From NCBI RefSeq assembly GCF_024166365.1, contig NC_064839.1, positions 33,244,378 through 33,308,377 of the forward strand: a stretch of 64,000 nt of DNA, written 5' to 3'. Source of the stretch: Elephas maximus indicus. Its lineage: Eukaryota > Chordata > Mammalia > Proboscidea > Elephantidae. The notes under the pieces are model-generated. The model saw only the letters and a program-made list of their open reading frames with translations, did no database searches and was not told the DNA's origin. Below, in pieces: positions 27,401 to 42,400 of the stretch. Both the position numbers and the translations under genes were made by a program. How positions within the stretch are numbered: position 1 is the stretch's first letter; the number at the start of each line of letters is the position of its first letter.

Positions 27401-30400
27401 ACATTAAAAAATGACATTGGAATTTGGATCAGAAGTGCATTGTATGTATAGATGGCTTTTGGTAGAATAGACATTTTTACTATGTTAAGTCTTCCTATAG
27501 GATAGGATTTTATGTATGTATTAAGCTTTATATTTTGAAATAATTACTTGGATAGGTTTAAACCCACTGCCGCCGAGTCGATTCCGACTCATAGTGACCC
27601 TAAAGGACAGAGCAGAACTGCCCGATAGTTTCCAAGGTATTTACATTATCCTTTATACACTCAATATTACTGTACATAAAATAGCGATATCTTTAAAACT
27701 AATTAAAATTAATAACCTGGCAGCAGAAGGTTACTACACTTACTAATTTCATCCTTGTTAAGTGTATCCAAACCATATTCTTCAGCTAAGGAGCGACATC
27801 TTACCACTCGAAGAAATGCAGAATTACTGCCTTAAACATAAGAAAAACATAACGGAAGTAAATGACTATAACACATGAATATTCTGAATCACAGGTCACT
27901 TTAAGAACAGGAAATCCTGTACATACTCTTCAGACATGGGTATGTGATGATATGTCTTCTATCTGGCTCTAATGGTTAGCAGAGAAAGCACTAAAACACA
28001 AATCATCTTAAATTCATACCCTTAACACTACAATCAGTTCGAGACTGAGTAAGCAGGTGATGGCACCTCTCTGAGCCTCAGTTTTCTCATTTATAAATTG
28101 GGGATAATACCATTTGCCTTTGAAAGTTGTTCCATGGATCAAATGTGATGACTGTGCCTAGCACAATGCCTGACATGACTCAATAAATAATAGCTTTCAT
28201 TATTATTATTATTATGGATAATTAGTCCTAAAGGAGTTAGTGGTATATATTGTGCTGTTGGTATACATAAGGATTTTGGTTGTCCTTTTTTTTTTTTTTT
28301 AACTTCTACTACGGAAATTTTCAAACATACCCTGAAGTAGAGAGAACAGAATAATAAACCCTCATTTATTCAATATCCAGCCTTTAATCTGGGATTGTGT
28401 AATCTAGTAGAACAAACATTAACGCAGAAACAAGGTGCAAGATTAGTCACGGAACAAAATATTAAAGCTAAGCCTCAACAAGCATTCTGGAAGAGTCATG
28501 AAATGGAAAAGCTGGATAAATCTACTTTAAGGATAGGGACCAGGGTAAATATGGACTTCTGTAGAAACTAGGGACAGTAGCTACAGAGAAAAACCTTCAG
28601 AAGTCATGTAAAATAAATGTTATATCATTCTAAAACTGACCCTTAAAGAAAATGTTTTTGGCCTACCGAGGACGTATCAAGAAAACCTCCAGGAAAGCTT
28701 CTACTAAGGGTGATGGAAAAATATGGAAACTAACAATGAAGACAGTTGCACAACACAATGAACCAATGTCACTAAATCATACAAGTGAAGAATGGTGAAA
28801 AGGCAAATGTTTTGTTACATACACATTTATGGGAATTAAATAAAAAGGAAGACCCCAGGAACCTAGCAACCCTGAAACTAGATGGCAAAATTCTTAATTC
28901 CATTAAAGTCATGTGACACAGATTAAAAGGAATATTTAAGCCAGTACAATCTATGTACATGTGATTCAAGATTACACCCAAAATCTTCGGATAAAACTTT
29001 CCCAAATTACCTAAAATTAATAAGCTGAAAGTAATTCTGTATTAATGACAATTCAATGTTCAATGAACTGACCCTAATGTCCTTTTAGTACTGCCATAAA
29101 TAGATATTCTCTACCTCTGATCTAGTCATAAAATACCCTCTCCATTTATTAAAAAAGCTTATGCAGTAATTAAATATATCTACAGAGTCAACTCAACAGC
29201 AACGGGTACAGTACAGTATGGTATACCACTGAGATCATGGAAAATTTTAAATTTCAACCACTTAAAGTTGCTGGGAACATTCCCTATGGCACATTTTTAT
29301 CAAATAAAGTATGAAAATTAATTCAAGGGGACTTACAGAGTAACTTTAATTCTTTCTCTGAAATGGACTCTGGTGCCTGTAAAGAGATAAATACAGGTTT
29401 TGCTCCAGTATAAAAGAGATTAACAGAGGGTGCAGCACAAAGTCAACTCGCTGCAAGATGGGGTGCTCTCTCAAAACGCTGGAAGAGCACTTTAAAAAGA
29501 TCTTGTTTCCTAATAACGGGCTTTTCTCACTAGGGAGGTCAGGGAGTGTTCCCTCGAAAGAAGCACTGAGCCAGTGCCACAACTCTCTCTCTACTTCCTG
29601 GCTGTAGTACAGCCCTTTATGGAGCTGCACCACAAAGGTACAGTGCCCAGCAGCTTACCTGGCCTATGGACTGCAGCAGTTTGGCAACGTGATTACCCAC
29701 AGCAGCAGCATCTCTCTTTGCTTTTTCACGGTAACTGGAGAAGAACAACAAAAAAGCTATTATTAATAAATTTTCAAATTGACAAAATTTAAATTATCAC
29801 CATGAAGCAAACAAAAGATTACCTTCCTTTTCATGAAAAAGTACTGGTCTGGGAACATATGAAATGGAAAGATGCCAATGAGATGCTGCCACCAGAATCC
29901 ATTAGTGTTTGGGGGTCTTTCCAGAGCTGGTGATGGACTCTTAGAGCTCACTAACACCCTAGGCACTTGCTGTACCATGTTTTTATACAATAACTTGCGC
30001 CTTCTATGTCTGTTTGCCAACCACGCCCTTGCTCCACAAAGTATTTTCATAAGTGCCCCCATGCCAATTTTTTTTTAACATGTTGCTGTAAAAAAAAAAA
30101 AAATCAGCAAAGCGCACTTACAAAAATACCTCACGGGGACAGGGCACAGTTGGCAGACAAATGTAGAACATGCACGTTATTTGTGTAAAAACATGGTAAT
30201 CAACAGCACCCAACTTAAAAGCTGGCATCCTATAAAACAGAGGACCTGAGAACTGTGCTCACTCAGAGCATGGTTTGTCTCCTTTAAGTCAAAGACACAA
30301 CTGTCACCTACAAATTCATTTGAAACTTTTAAGTCTGTTCACATTGTCACCCTCTAAAGATGATCAGTGTTTAAGCTGACAGTCTCCTACGGAAGGTTAT

Positions 30401-33400
30401 GCTTCTTTCTCTTCACAATTAACCTTTCCCAAGTGTTAAGTAATTGAGCCCTTAGGCTAAGACAACAAACAAAAATTTGGTAGACACTGACTAAGATGAG
30501 TAATGCAACCTGTCTGGGGAACAGAGGTCTCCTCTGTGACATTATCTGGCCCTTGAGGAAACCAAGCCAGTGGCCCTGGATTCATCAGCACCATGCCTAA
30601 AAACTACACGCAAAATCATATCCATGGAGATCCATCCCTATCCCTATCTGGGTTCAGGCTAGTGATGCCTGGATAGGTGTCTCCAGCAGTCAGGGATTCT
30701 TCAAGTTATGAAACATTCGTGATAAAAAAATTCATCAAAACTAAAGAGTTCAAAGTTTTAAGTCACAGATAAGAGACAGTATAGCATGTGGCTAAGTGCA
30801 TGGGCTCTGGAGGTGGATTTGCTGGAGTTTATAGCCTGGTTCTGCCATTTACCACTGTCTAAACCAAAGTAAGTCACCTTTCTATGCCTTAGTTTCCCCA
30901 TCCCTAAAATGGTGGAACAACAGTCTCTCTCTTACAAAGCTGTTACAGACATCAGTTAATACAAAGAATAATCCTTAACACACAGTAAATGCTGAAATGT
31001 TAGGTTTTATCATGAGATATAAGAGAGAAAATCTGGCCCCTAAGTCCTTTAGCTTATTTTTAAAACAACAAGGTTAGAGTAGGCTTTCATTTGATTTCTG
31101 ATAGATGTAATTTTCCCCACTGATAAAATGCTTATCTCTAATATAAACAGACTAATTTGTCTGTTACATGGTTTGAAAATAGTGACTTACACATTTTGCA
31201 GTTTTATATATTTGCCTGAATCTGCAATCATATCAGGAATTGTGCCTCGAACAGGTAAATCTCCTTGGCCCTCCTTGGCCACAAATTCCTTTAAAGCCCG
31301 AGCTAAAATCCAAAAAGATGGTGTCTAAAAGAATAAGGAAAAAAATGGAAGTAAGTAGCATTTTAATTTGACCCAAAGGTTTTGGCAGCATTATTTTTAT
31401 CTTTTTGTTTTCTTTGGTTACCTGTTTGGTGATATTTACGCAGCGATCATCATTAAATATATCTTCAATACTGCTTGGAATCTAAAACATAAGACATCTA
31501 CTAAGAAATTTCCCACTTTGTTTTCAAAGCTATTTCTTCCAACAAGTTATTTGAATTCTCAAATTATAATCAAATACAAACTTCAGATTTATTTAGACTT
31601 TTACTTAGAGTCACATGGAGATCTGACTGGGAATGAGAGGATGAAAATCCTCTCCTGCCCATGTTGTTATCATTAAAGGTTGACGTATTACATCTTAGAG
31701 TCAGCAAGGGTCCAAAGAAAATCTTTTTTTATGTGGTTACACTCGACGATATAACAAGACTACAGACATTAGTACCAGGCTAGATTTCTAGTCTTTCATG
31801 TTTTTCTATCTTGTCAAAAACCTGAAATCCTTATATCCTGAAACTGCCACTCTGACAAAGCTGGATAGCTAAATTAAGTGCTTTTACTGTTAGCAAGAGC
31901 ATGATAAATTAATAAAAACTCTAGAAATCATAGGTTTCAATTCTGCTGATTTGTGGAGAAAAGAAATTTCTCATTGGGAACCTCCTTACTGGTCTCTCTG
32001 ATGCCACCCCTAATCCCCTACAGTCAGTCGATTCTCAAAACAGCCAGAATGATCTTTTAGAAACATAAGTCAGGTCACTCTACGGCCCTGCTCAAAATGC
32101 TCCAATAGCCTACAAGGCCTATTATGATCTAGCCCTGGTGTGTCCCTCCAGACTCAAATCCTTCCCACGACTGTCCCCTTTGTTCCCTTCATTCCAATCA
32201 CACTGGCTTTCCTACTGCTCCTTGAACAAATGCCAAACTTGATTCTACTTCAGCACTTCTTTGCATATATGCTTCCTTAGCTTGCAAAGTTCTTCTCCCA
32301 GCCCTTTGCACGTCGCTTCACGCAGGTTTCTGCTTAAACCCATCTCTTTAGAGTCTTTTCCTGGCCTCCCATCTAAAAGTGCCTCCCAATCCCAGACCCC
32401 CTTTAGTCTGTTCTAAGTTTGGTCAGAGCACTAATCTCTCCCTAGTGCATGTATCTGTTTACACAGTTTACTGTCTCCAACCACTAAAACCTTAATTGTT
32501 TGTTTTAATTGGGGTAAATTTTATATTCAGTGAACTGCAAAGAACTGAAATGTATAATTCGATGAGTTTTGGTTAACTATACACATACTTTAAATCACTA
32601 CTCCAATCAATGCCTCAATAAGCAACACCATCTCATTGTCTCCAAATTTTTTCTAAGAATAGCTTAAAGTGCTTTCTTATCTTGAAAGGCAGTATTTTTG
32701 CTTTTTTTTAATTATAAGAAAATTCTAACTTAAACTACCAGGTATTGTTATTGCAAAGCTCCTCAAAAACCTCACTGGCCAGATTACACCAACAAAACAA
32801 AACAAAGGGTATATAAGCTGAGTTATCCTCATGTTCCATTATATTCAAGTAGTTACTATCAAAAGCGAATGCAGGGTAAGAAGATTTAACTGTTCAAGCA
32901 ACACTATTTTGGGCCAGCAAAAATACCACTTTATGTAACTCCTACCTCCAAACTGTTACAAGTCTCAAATCATGTACTTCAAATAAAAAATTTATATAAA
33001 TCATTGAATCACTGAAGCACTGGCATCCATTTTAACAACACAGAATTGTACTAAAACAAGATTCAATATGTATTATAAAAATTTACTTCTAACCAGCTAT
33101 ACAATTAAAAAATACTGTTATATCTTTATAATCAACTATTTCACATGTAAGAAAACATCTTATATGAAAGACCTCAGCAACTAATACCTGAGTTGTATTT
33201 AGTGCTGTGTTCACATTTTTAATAGCTTCCTCAAAATTCTCTTCATCTTCTGGGGCCCCATTTTCATTCTTTAGAATTCCTATTGAAAAAGAAATTAGTT
33301 AGCAAACAAAAGCCCTTCTCACTCTTCCTCTTCCCCAAGTATTACGGAAATAACCTAGTCAGATTCTGAAGGAACAATCAGAATACCGAATCTTATGAAG

Positions 33401-36400
33401 AAATATGGCTTCTCGTTAGCCATTCTCAAAACTATACAATAAATGGCTCCTTAACCTCCCCAAGGCAAAGAAAAACTCATGACTGCATCATCTGACACAG
33501 GTATTAACCAAAAAATCCAAGTTTGCTTTTCAAACTTTATACAACATTTAATCACATCCACACTCTTACCTTGTCTAATCAAATCCCTGAAGTCCTCTTT
33601 TTCTTTGTATGTTTTAGGTATTCGTCCATTTGTCTAAATCATTTGAAAAATTTAAAAATCTAGTTACAAAAATTCAAAATATGGAAATTCAGATTTGATA
33701 GAAAACACAAACTGTAGGCCATTTCTCATTTGTTACCCACTGCCGGTTTTAGAATAATATTTATTCAAATTTTATTTTGTTAATTAAAAAAAAAAATCAG
33801 TGTCAAAAGAGGAACTATTACATTTTAATTTAAAAGCACCCTTTTGCCCTATAGGAGCCCTGGTAGCACAGTCGTTAATCGTTTGGCTGTTAACCAAAAG
33901 GTCGGCAGTTTGAATCCGCCAGCCACTCCCTGGAAGTCCTATGAGGCACTTCTACCCTGTTCTGTAGGGTCACTATGAGTTGGAGTCCACTTGACAGCAA
34001 CGGGTTTTTTCTGCCCTATAACTCCATAAAGAAAAAAATTAATCTCCTGCCCCCATCCAATGAAATCCTTTATAATAAATTAAAAATACAGTCACCTATG
34101 GAATGTCTCTAAAAAAAATTAAAAAGACATACCTCACTATACCACCGTGCTAAATATTTAGCGATGATCACAATCCATGGAGTGTGGCTGTGATCCTAAA
34201 AATAAGAGACAAATCAAAGAAAATGTCAGTATTAGTTAACATTAATTCTTTACTACAACATCTCATTTTCAACAAATTCAACATTATTTACTAACCATCT
34301 CCTGCTATATACAGAATAATGAATGGAAGAAAATGAATGAGATTAATACAAACTGCTTTATAAATTATTTTACACGTAGTATCCAATGTAATCCTGATAT
34401 GTCAGGTTTGTACTATGATTGTCCCCATTCTACCAACAAGAAAACAGTCTCAGGATGTCACCCAAAAATTTAGCTCAAATGTGTTGATTTCAGATACCAA
34501 TACCAGACTAAGAAAGAGAATCTTCTGTGTCTTCTGATGAACCAAACAAACATCTGTGTCTTAATTAATATGTACATGAAAAATATATACATACTCCTCC
34601 AATCATATAGTTTGATTATTATAAATATCATTTCTATAATGAAATATGCAAAGTTGCCTTGGAAGTTCTAAAGCACTGAAAATAAATTTCAAGAGAAATC
34701 AATTCCAACAAAGATCCATCCCAAATTCAAACTATTTTTGAAAGGACATCTATTTGTTTAGGCAAGGGCATGAACAGGGCTTCTGAGACCTGTTAACGTT
34801 TGTGTTAGTTTCTTGACCTAAACACAGGTATGTTCATTTAATGTATTTTTCTTCAATAAAAAAGTTTTCAAATTTTTGGGGAAAACAGATTTATTTGACA
34901 CAAATAAGCTAAAATGCCATTATAGTGTAATCTGGATGACAGGTACATGGAGGTTTATAGTATTTTCTCACTCTTGTGTAATTCAAAAACGTTAGGCTAA
35001 AAAGAACGTTTTAAGTCTGTAAGATGGAGACTACCAACCTTTTTGTCCATATTATCCAAATCATAAGACTGAAAGTGTTCTCTCAACTCAGGAAATGGTT
35101 TATCCAGTCGAAGATCCTCTAGTGCATTATCCGGGTGAGATTCTATTACTGAGAAACAGAAAATTTCAAAAGGTAAACTTACTCTTCAGCGATACTACTG
35201 GCAATACACTTCATTATAGGAACTTAGGAAATTTCCTTCTATAAGTTTTAAGTGGACATAGGACCTACAGATTTTTTTCAGTGTGTTACTGAGGTATAAT
35301 TTTATTCAGGGCTGGATTAAGGCACATGAGGGCCCTAAACACTGATCATCTGTGGGGTCCCTGCCTCTGCTTACTCGCACATTCAAAAGAGGCATGAGAG
35401 TTAGACATATGCATGTATACATGTGTGATTGTGTGTCTTAGCTATTCACGATGTAACTTCTTTTTAAATGCAACTGTAATATTAGCGACTGAGTACAAAA
35501 GTTCCCTATGCCATCTTAGTAGAATGTGATGAACTGGATTATAAAATTTTTAGTGGACACGGGATACTAAGATCTTTTACCAGTCCCAGTGCCCTCGAGT
35601 CGATTCCAACTCATAGCAACCCTATAGGACGGAGTAGGACTGCCCCATAGAGTTTCCAAGGAGCGCCTGGTGGATTCGAACCGCCAACCCTTTGGTTAGC
35701 AGCTGTAGCACTTAACCACTATGCCACTTATAAATCAGATTTTCTACAAAAAGAATATTCCCCATATTCTACAACAAAGAAAACAAGTCAGTGAACCTAG
35801 CTGTTTCAACAATCAATGTAAAATTCTCTTGATCTTCCACAACAAAAAACTGACTTTCACCAATTTTGCTCTAAACGGCTCTTGCTTCAATTTTGATGCT
35901 TGTTTTTTATAATAAATGCTATAATTATAAATGAGCAAACGAAAAGATGTCATAGAAGAAAATTTAATGATCAGAAAAACTACAATTTTATTTTTAGATA
36001 AATCTTTCATCTCTAACGTGTTATAATTAAAAATATTTCTACTCTTTGCTTTTAGAAGTTCTTCAATGATTTTGTCACAAGCTACCAAACAGTATCTACT
36101 TCCAGATATAATAATCAATGAATCAATGCTGTGAGCTTGCTTTTTCTTGTGTCCTGTCTGCTTGGCATCTATGGGCCTCTGCTTTGGACAGCTGGTGCCC
36201 CTGTTCTGTTGATGCCCTAAGCACGTGCTTACCTTGCTTTTGGGTAATCCATACCAAATCTTACTATACAGTAAATTGCAAAAATTTTAAGCGGACTATA
36301 GTTTTAATATAAGTAAAGCCAAGATTCATTTAGAGCAGAATCTCCTTGTAATTATAATTAGAAAAGATAAAACATCAATAAAATATAAGTATGGATAGCA

Positions 36401-39400
36401 CCTAACAACTTACCCTTCCTCCTGTGGTCCTCAGTAGACAGTATCACCATCTACCTAGACACCTGCCTAGAAACCTAATGGTCATCCTTCACTTCTCGCT
36501 TCCTTGGCCTCAACATCAATCACTCACCATGTCCTGATCTCTCCACAAAGTGGAGTACAAGAAAATATATAATTGCACTGATTAGAGATACAACCAGTTC
36601 TGTCACTTGCTAGATGTGTAACCTTAGGTAAGTAACTCAATCTCTCTATGCCTCAGTATCCTCAGCAGATATCATAGCACCTCCCTTATAAGGGTTTTTA
36701 TAAAGATTAAATGAAATAAACTACATAAAGGCAGACACACAGCTAGCAATGTTAACCTTCATTATTATCTACCCCTTCATCCCTATCCCTGAAATCTATC
36801 CTAAATCAGGAGCTCTCACTCTCTCCCTCACCTAACCAAACCAAACCAAATCCACTGCTGTTGAGTCAATTCCAACTCATAGCTACCCAATAAAAAAAAA
36901 AAAAGGGTAAAACTGCCCCCATAGGGTTTCCAAGGAGCAGCTGGTGGATTCAAACTGCCGACCTCTTGGTTAGCAGCGGAGCTCTTAACTGCTGTGCCAC
37001 CAGGGCTCCCTCTCTCACCTAGACCACCAGAAATCTTCTAACAGCAACCCCTGCCTCCGAACTTTACCTCTTTAAACCCATCCATATTCAGCTTCCAGGG
37101 TGACTCATTTAAAATAAAACTTTCACCCTGTTACTCTCCCACTTATAACTCTTCAGTGGCCCACCACCTCCTACCAGAAGCTTATCCTCTAACCACTCCC
37201 TAACTGCCCACACAGATACTCCTCCTCAGTGATGCTACCAATGCCAATGGCTATCACTGTACTAGTAAACTGCCTGGCCCGTACTTGGTACACAATGAAA
37301 ACATGTTCTAGACTAAATAAGAGTACTCCGTGAGTATTGAAAGAAAATTTTGTGATGACTTAAGAGTCAAATCTTATAAGGACTATTACCAGCCCTGAAT
37401 TGATGCAGGCCTGCCCATAAGTGACTTTGGTCTCCCAGGAGACTGTTTCCTTGGCTATAGTGTGGAACTGCATCTGAACTGAGGGAGCTGTGACACAGCA
37501 TGAAGGTCTGGAGCCTGCATAAAAATAGAATAAAAGATTGATGGGGAAAAGATGGTATGAATTCTACATGTCTAAGTGACCCACATATCTTGGCTCTCGC
37601 TTACAGCAGCGACACATGCCTTGTGTGAGTGATAGGAGAAAGCAGCTAGGGACTTGTGTAGCTGCAGGGTCTCCTAATAAAATAAAGAAGCCATACCTGT
37701 TGTATCACCTGCTTTGTATCCTTTTATAATGCTAAGTAAAAGAAATACTAGATTAAAACCTATGTGTGCTTCTGAGTTTCACTGCCACTTTGAACACCGT
37801 AACCAAAGTTGTGCTACTACAAATTTACTTCATAAACTTAACTGTCTAAATTGTCAATTTTCTAAAATTATAGCCAGAGCAACTAATAGCAAACCCATAT
37901 GCTCAACAATTTTACCTGGATGTTCTTTTATTATGATCCTCATATAACCAACTAGTCCATATGTCCTACAGACCAAAAGAGGGATTTGAGAATTCCAGAG
38001 GACATCTGCTAAACGTAGTAATGTACTGCGAAGAAAACCAAAATAAGACGATGAGCAAATAGATATATGCCAAACGTGAAAATGCCTTAAAATAAAGCAA
38101 CTTTCTTACTCAAATAATAAAGGTAAAGAGACATCTACTACACTTACATAAGCAAGTCAAGGATGTACTGAAAAGCAAGCAATTCCACAAGGGTACAGTC
38201 TTAAGGAAAGTATGTATTTTGGACTCAAGTATTCTAAAAGCCCCAGCTTTTTTATATTGAAAGGCACTTTCTAAACATTTCTATAATGAAGATAAAAACA
38301 TTTATAAAACTCTTGTAAAAAAAGACCAGTCGCTATCAAATCAATTCTGACTCAAGGGGACCCCACGTATGTTTGAGTAGAACTGTGCTCCACAGGGTTT
38401 TCAATGGCTGACTTTTCAGAAGTAGATCACCAGGTTTCTTCCAAGGTGCCACTGGGTAGACTTGAGTCTCCAACTTTTTACTTAGCAGTCAAGTGGATTA
38501 ACTGTTTGCACCACTCAGGAATTCCTATAAAAACCCTTGTACAGACCCCAAAATGATTCCTATAATCAAGTCTTACTAGTTTTCATCACTAAAAAATAAC
38601 CAGTGTTCAGTTTAACTACTCTAAATACATTTTTAAAAATTTATATATAAAATATATTAAAAAAGAATTTTCCTCTTTCCAGTTTCGTCAGTGCTGGAAG
38701 ATTTACGCTGTTAGGCGCCATCGAGTCTGTTTCGACTCACAGCAACCCTATGTACAACAGAACAAAACACTGCCCGATCCTGCACCATCCTCAAAATCCC
38801 TGCTATGCTTCAGCCCACTGTTGCAGCCACTGTATCAATCAATCTTGTTGAGGGTCTTCCTCTTTTTCCCTGACCTTATACTTTACCAAGTGTGATGTCC
38901 TCCTCCAGGGACTGGTCCCTCTGGATAACATGTCCAAAGTACGTGAGACAAAGTCTCACCATCCTCACTTCTAAGCAGCATTCTGGCTGTACTTCTTCCA
39001 AGACAGATTTGTTTGCTCTTCTGGCAGTCCACGGTATATTCAACATTCTTCGCCAACACAATAATTCAAAGGCATCAAGTCTTCTTCAATCTTCCTTATT
39101 CACTGTCTAGCTTTCACATGCATATAAGGCAAGCTATGGTCCTTAGAGTGACATCTTTGCTTTATAACACTTTAATGAGGTGTTTTACAGCAGATTTGCC
39201 CAATGCGATACATCCTGTGGTTTCCTGACTGCTGCTTCCGTTGGTGTTGATTGTGGATCCAAGTAAAATAAAATCCTTGGCAACTTCAATATTTTCAATA
39301 TTATCTGCACAGCATACAGACTCAGTAAGTATGGTAAAAGGATACAATCCTGATGCACACCTTTCCTGGTTTTAAATCATGCAGTAGCCCCTTGAGCTGT

Positions 39401-42400
39401 TTAAACGACTGCCTCTTGATCTATGTACAGGTTCTTCATGAGCACAATTAAGTGTTCTGGAATTCCCATTCTTCGTAAGGTTATCCATAATTTGTTATGA
39501 TCCACACAGTCGAATGTCTTTGCATAGTCAATAAAACACAGGTGAACATCTTTCTGGAATTCTCCGCTTTCAGCCAAGATCCATCTGACATCAGCAACGA
39601 TATCACTCGTTTCACATCCTCCTCTTCTTTTTTTAAAATAGTTTTACTGTGTTTTCAGTGAAAGTCTGCACAGTAGACTAGGTTCCCATTCAACAATTTG
39701 TACACAAACTGTTCAGTAACATTGGTTACATTCATCACCACGCGTGAACTTTCTCATTGTTTCCGTTCCGGTTGTTCCATTTTCAGGAATCTAGTTTCCC
39801 TATCTCTTTACCTTTTCATCTTTTTTTTTCTTTTATGTAATTGTTAGTATTAAGATTTTGTTACAATAATAACAGTGTTTTTAACATTCCTATGCATAGA
39901 TGGAGTTCATAACCCAAAAAGTTAAACCCAATGCCATAGAGTCCATTCCGACTCATAGCGACCCCACAGGGGTTGCACGGCTGTAAATCTCCACGGAAGC
40001 AGACACCCACATCTCTCTTCCACAGAGCCACTGGTGGTTTTGAACCACTGACCTTTCAGTTAGCAGTCAATCACTTTAACCACCGCACCACCAGGGCTCC
40101 TTAATCGAGTTCATAAAGGTGAGTATTTGCAGAAAATTTACATGTGCTAAAATCTACATGTGTTAACTTTTTTTTATCGTACTTTTTTAGATATAGGTTT
40201 ACAAAGAAAACTAATTTCTCATTAAACAATACACATATTGTTTTGTGACACTGGTTGCCAACCCCACATGTCAACACTCTCCTCTTCTTGACTTTAGGTT
40301 TCCCATTACCAGCTTTCCTGTCCCTTTCCTGCCTTTGCATCCTTACCCCCAGGCTGGCATGCCCTTTAGTCTTGTTTTGTTTTACGGGCCTGTTCAGTCT
40401 TTAGTTGAAGGGTGAACCTCAGGAGTGACATCGTTACTGAGCTAAAACGGTGACTGCAGGCCATATTCTTGGGGTTTCTCCAGTCTCTGTCATACCAGTA
40501 AGCCTGGTCCTTTTTCTTTTTTTTTGTGAGTTAGAATTTTGCTCTCTATTTTTCTCTGGCTCTGTCTGGAACCCTCTATTGTAATCCCTGTCAGATCAGG
40601 GGGCAGTGGTGGCCAGGCACCATCTAGTTGTGGTAGACTCGGTCTGGTGGAGGCTGCGGTACTTGTGATCCATTAGTCATTTGGACTAATCTTCCCCTTT
40701 TGTATTTGGTTTTCTTCATTCTCCCTTGCTCCAGACAGGGTGAGACCAGTAGAGTATCCTAGACGGCTGCTCACAAGCTTTTAAGACCCCAGACGCTACT
40801 TACCAAAGTAGAACATTTTCTTTATAAACTATGTTACACCAACTGGGCTACATGTTCCCCGAGACTATGGTCCCTAGCCCTCAGCCTAGCAATTTGGTCA
40901 CTCAGGGAGTTTGTATATGACTTTGGAGCTTCCATGACCTTGCCTTGGACAAGTTGTGCTGGCTTCCCCAACACTGTGACTGTCTTACCCTTCACCAAAG
41001 TTACCACTCATCTATTGTCTATTTAGTGTTTTTCCCTCTCCACCTACATGTCCTCTTCTGAATCCAGCCTGAATTTCTGGCACTTCCCTGTCAATGTACT
41101 GCTTCAACCATTTTTGAACGGTTTTCAGCAGAATTTTACTTACCTGTGATACTAATGATGTTGTTTGAGAATTTCCACATTCCGTTGGATCACCTTTCTT
41201 TGGAATGGGCACAAATATGGATCTCTTCCAGTCAGTTGGCCAGGTAGCTATCCTTCAAATTTTTTGGCACAGGCAAGTGAGCACTTCCAGCATTGTATCA
41301 GTTTGTTGAAACATCTTATTTGGTACTCAGTCAATTCCTGGACCCTTGTTTTTCACCAATGCCTTCGGTGTAGCTTGGATTTCTTCCTTCAATACCAGCG
41401 GTTCTTGATCATATGCTACCTCTTAAAATGGCTGAATGTCAACCAATTCTTTTTGATACAATGACTCTACATATTCCTTCCATCTTCCTTTGATGCTTCT
41501 TCCTGCATCACTCAATATTTTGCCCATAGAATCCTTTGATATTGCAACTCGAGGCTTGAATTTTTTCTTTAATTCTTTCAGTTTGAGAAATGCCAAGGAT
41601 GTTCTTTCCTTTCTTTCCTGTCTTTTTAATGACCTTTTGCTTTCTTCATGGATGATGTCCTTGATGTCATCCCATAATTTGCCTGGTCTTCAGTCATTAG
41701 TGTTCAGTGCGTCAAATCTATTCTTGAGGCAGTCTCTAAATTCAGGTGGGATATACCCAAGGTCGTACTTTGGCTCTCATGGATTTGCTTTAATCTTCTT
41801 CAGCTTCAAACGGAACTTACATATAAGCAATTGATGGTCTGTTCCGCAGTCGGCCCCTGGCCTCATCCTGATGATACTGACCTTCTCCATTGTCTTTTTC
41901 CACAGATGTAGTCAATTTGATTCCCGTGCATTCCATCCGGCAAGGTCCACATGTATAGTTGCCATTTATGTTGTTGAAAAAAGGTATCTGCAATGAATAC
42001 GTTGTTGGTCTTGCAAAATTATACCACCACTGGTCTGTCAGTTTGTCATACTATGGTGGCTTACATGTTATGGTAATGCTGGAAGCTATGCCACTGGTAT
42101 TTCAAATACCAGCAGGGTCACCCACTGTGGACAGGTTTCAGCAGAGCTTCCAGACTAAGACAAACTAGGAAGAAAGACCTGGCTTCTACTGCCAAAAAAG
42201 AATTAGCCAGTGAAAACTTTATGAATAGCAGTGGAACATTTGTCTGATACAGTGCTGGAAGATGAGCTCCTCAGGTTGGAAGGCACTCAAAATACAACTA
42301 GGGAAGAGCGGCCTCCTCAAAGTAGAGTCAGCCTTAATGATGTGGATGGAATAAAGCTTTCGGGACCTTCATTTGCTGAGGTGGCATAACTCAAAAAGAG

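Larger units (their letters stand above)
28860..30770. other. NAE1 introns 13-15, largely unique sequence around exons 14 and 15
   Basis: Apart from the two exons I recognise no gene or repeat here. A poly(A) run lies at about 30090-30104. Confidence 0.45.

Noticed and set aside
39800..40110. CRISPR-like spaced repeats
   Set aside because: The recurring 25-40 base similarities are dispersed SINE tails with irregular spacing in a mammalian genome.
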